Below, piece by piece: positions 62,768 through 64,000 of a stretch of DNA of 64,000 nt (position 1 is the first letter of the stretch; each line of letters opens with the position of its first letter). Below the pieces are notes generated by a model that made no database searches, was not told where the DNA came from, and saw only the letters and a list, made by a program, of their open reading frames with translations. The stretch spans positions 1 through 64,000 of the forward strand of contig NZ_LDJP01000012.1 of NCBI RefSeq assembly GCF_001431505.1, in the 5' to 3' direction. A program made the translations under genes and the position numbers. This DNA is from Stenotrophomonas daejeonensis. GTDB taxonomy: Bacteria; Pseudomonadota; Gammaproteobacteria; Xanthomonadales; Xanthomonadaceae.

Positions 62768-64000
62768 CCGTTCCCCCTGCCGACCGCCCGCTGGTAAGCG
62801 TGGTGATGCCGGCCTACAAGCCCCACTACCTGCAGCAGGCACTGGACAGCGTGGCCGCGCAAACCTGGCGGCCGCTGGAACTGGTGGTGTGCGACGATTC
62901 GCGCGACGAGCACGTCCGCGAACGGGTGGAAGCCTTCGCCGCACGCGTGGATTTCCCGGTGCACTACTCCCGCAACCCGGAGCGCCTGTGGGAAACGCGC
63001 AGCACCGCGCGCGGCGTCGCGCTGGCGTCGGGCATCTACGTGAAGCTGCTGCATGATGACGACATGCTGGAGCCGGAATGCGTGGCGGCGCTGGTCACCG
63101 CCATCGAAAGCGCACCAGGCATCGCCCTGGCGGCCTCGCGCCGGCGGCGGATCGGCGCGCGCGGGCGCTGGCTGCCGGACACCGCCGCTACCCGTTTCCC
63201 CTTCGCCCATGACGTGCGGCTGGATGGCCCGGAACTGGTTTCGTTCCTGGCCGACCATACGATGAACTTCATCGGCGAACCCAGTTGCGTGCTGTGCCGG
63301 CGCGCGGATCTGCTCGTACTTGGCGAACGACTGTCCTTCCTCGGGTCCACCAAGATCCACTGGGTCGCCGACCTGGCGCTGTATGCCAAACTGCTGCAGC
63401 ACGGGGACCTGGCCCTGCTTGCCGCGCCGCTGGTCAACTTCCGTTTTTCAACCCAGCAGTTCAGCCAGATCGGGCGCAACAACCCCGGTACCGGCGACAA
63501 GGGGCACGACGATTTCCGCCAGGCCATACGCGACCTAGGCTGGTACAGGCACGATGCAGGCAACGCCGACCAGGTGCACATGGCGCCGCTGGATGGCTCC
63601 GCGCCACGCATGCCCGTGGACCTGCGGCAACTACTGGAAGCGGCCACCCTCGTCGCCAACAACCACTGCCAATTGCATGAATGGCAAGTCCGGCGCGCGT
63701 TCAACCCAGCATTGGCCGCACACGTGAAAACCCGCGTGGACGCCCTGCCAACCCCACCCCGTGTGGGGTTCGTGGTGCTGCCAGGTCAAGGCCAATCGCA
63801 TGCACTCGAACGTACCCTGGTCCGCAGGTTCTGCCCAGCCGGGATGGATGATGGAGTGGAGTGCAAAGTGCTGGGTCAGCCCCTGCCCCCGCCACGCGTG
63901 GACCTGACGCCGGTGCAAACCGGCGCATGGGACGCCGCATCCCTTGCCGCCTCCCTCAATGCCACCGTGGCCGACTGGGCCGTGGACTGGGTGATGCTGG
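62764..64000 (+). CDS. GT2-family glycosyltransferase, possibly two-domain (3' end cut)
   Basis: A frame that starts at the ATG overlapping the previous stop (ATGA) and stays open to the window edge (412 residues visible). Residues 10-230 form an inverting GT2 fold: LVSVVMPAYKPHYLQQALDSVAAQ, the nucleotide-sugar Asp in VVCDDSRD, and the metal motif LLHDDDMLEPE near 97. Residues about 340-412 (PRVGFVVLPGQGQSHALERT to TVADWAVDWVML) look like the beginning of a second catalytic or sugar-binding domain, so the full protein is large. It likely adds a sugar to the decorated glycan. Confidence 0.8.
   Translation, partial: MTVPPADRPLVSVVMPAYKPHYLQQALDSVAAQTWRPLELVVCDDSRDEHVRERVEAFAARVDFPVHYSRNPERLWETRSTARGVALASGIYVKLLHDDDMLEPECVAALVTAIESAPGIALAASRRRRIGARGRWLPDTAATRFPFAHDVRLDGPELVSFLADHTMNFIGEPSCVLCRRADLLVLGERLSFLGSTKIHWVADLALYAKLLQHGDLALLAAPLVNFRFSTQQFSQIGRNNPGTGDKGHDDFRQAIRDLGWYRHDAGNADQVHMAPLDGSAPRMPVDLRQLLEAATLVANNHCQLHEWQVRRAFNPALAAHVKTRVDALPTPPRVGFVVLPGQGQSHALERTLVRRFCPAGMDDGVECKVLGQPLPPPRVDLTPVQTGAWDAASLAASLNATVADWAVDWVML

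Overview
The window is GC-rich chromosomal DNA from a motile gammaproteobacterium of the family Xanthomonadaceae (Lysobacteraceae), most like Stenotrophomonas or a close relative. The reasons are a methionine synthase split in two genes, the order smpB / ratA-rnfH / bamE / fur / recN / grpE-dnaK-dnaJ, an rpoN2-fleQ flagellar block, and about a dozen intergenic palindromes that begin with GTAG and end with CTAC, resembling the GTAG-type REP elements described in Stenotrophomonas maltophilia. I saw no tRNA, rRNA, insertion sequence, phage gene or CRISPR array. The left and right edges both cut through genes.

Layout. 1-9250: split metH, an MFS carrier, a DUF2058 protein, slyX, ugd, a lipid-free FKBP isomerase with a duplicated N-terminal domain, and an exported glutathione peroxidase. 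9300-13900: an envelope operon made of a small lipoprotein, a YtrA-type GntR regulator, an ABC ATPase and permease, a GSGD-repeat periplasmic protein and two related lipoproteins, with a candidate operator over its promoter. 13975-26100: central metabolism (fumC, purB, the 2-oxoglutarate dehydrogenase set sucA-sucB-lpdA), the ribosomal oxygenase roxA, a GNAT protein and a LOG-family hydrolase. 26300-33900: a GAF-GGDEF-EAL cyclic-di-GMP enzyme, a divergent ECF sigma factor with a membrane partner, a YigZ protein and an MsbA-like exporter. 34080-44400: tyrA-pdxY, the heat-shock set grpE-dnaK-dnaJ with sigma-32-like promoters, recN, fur, bamE, rnfH, ratA, smpB.

44700-53530 is a flagellar block: fliC, fliD and fliS, each behind a sigma-28-like promoter, then a FliT-like chaperone, a PilZ-like protein, two response regulators, rpoN2 and fleQ. 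Directly downstream of fleQ, 53640 to the right edge holds a surface-polymer or flagellin-modification island: a sulfotransferase, a glycerol-3-phosphate cytidylyltransferase, a 1301-residue TPR / CDP-glycerol glycerophosphotransferase / GT4 fusion, an ATP-grasp / HAD fusion, a DegT-type sugar aminotransferase, a second glycerophosphotransferase and a GT2 glycosyltransferase. Together they predict synthesis of CDP-glycerol and its use, with an amino sugar and perhaps sulfate, to decorate a glycan. Their position next to fliC and fleQ makes flagellin the first suspect as acceptor. A teichoic-acid-like glycerophosphate decoration in a Gram-negative flagellar locus is the most novel proposal here and is an inference from gene content and position.
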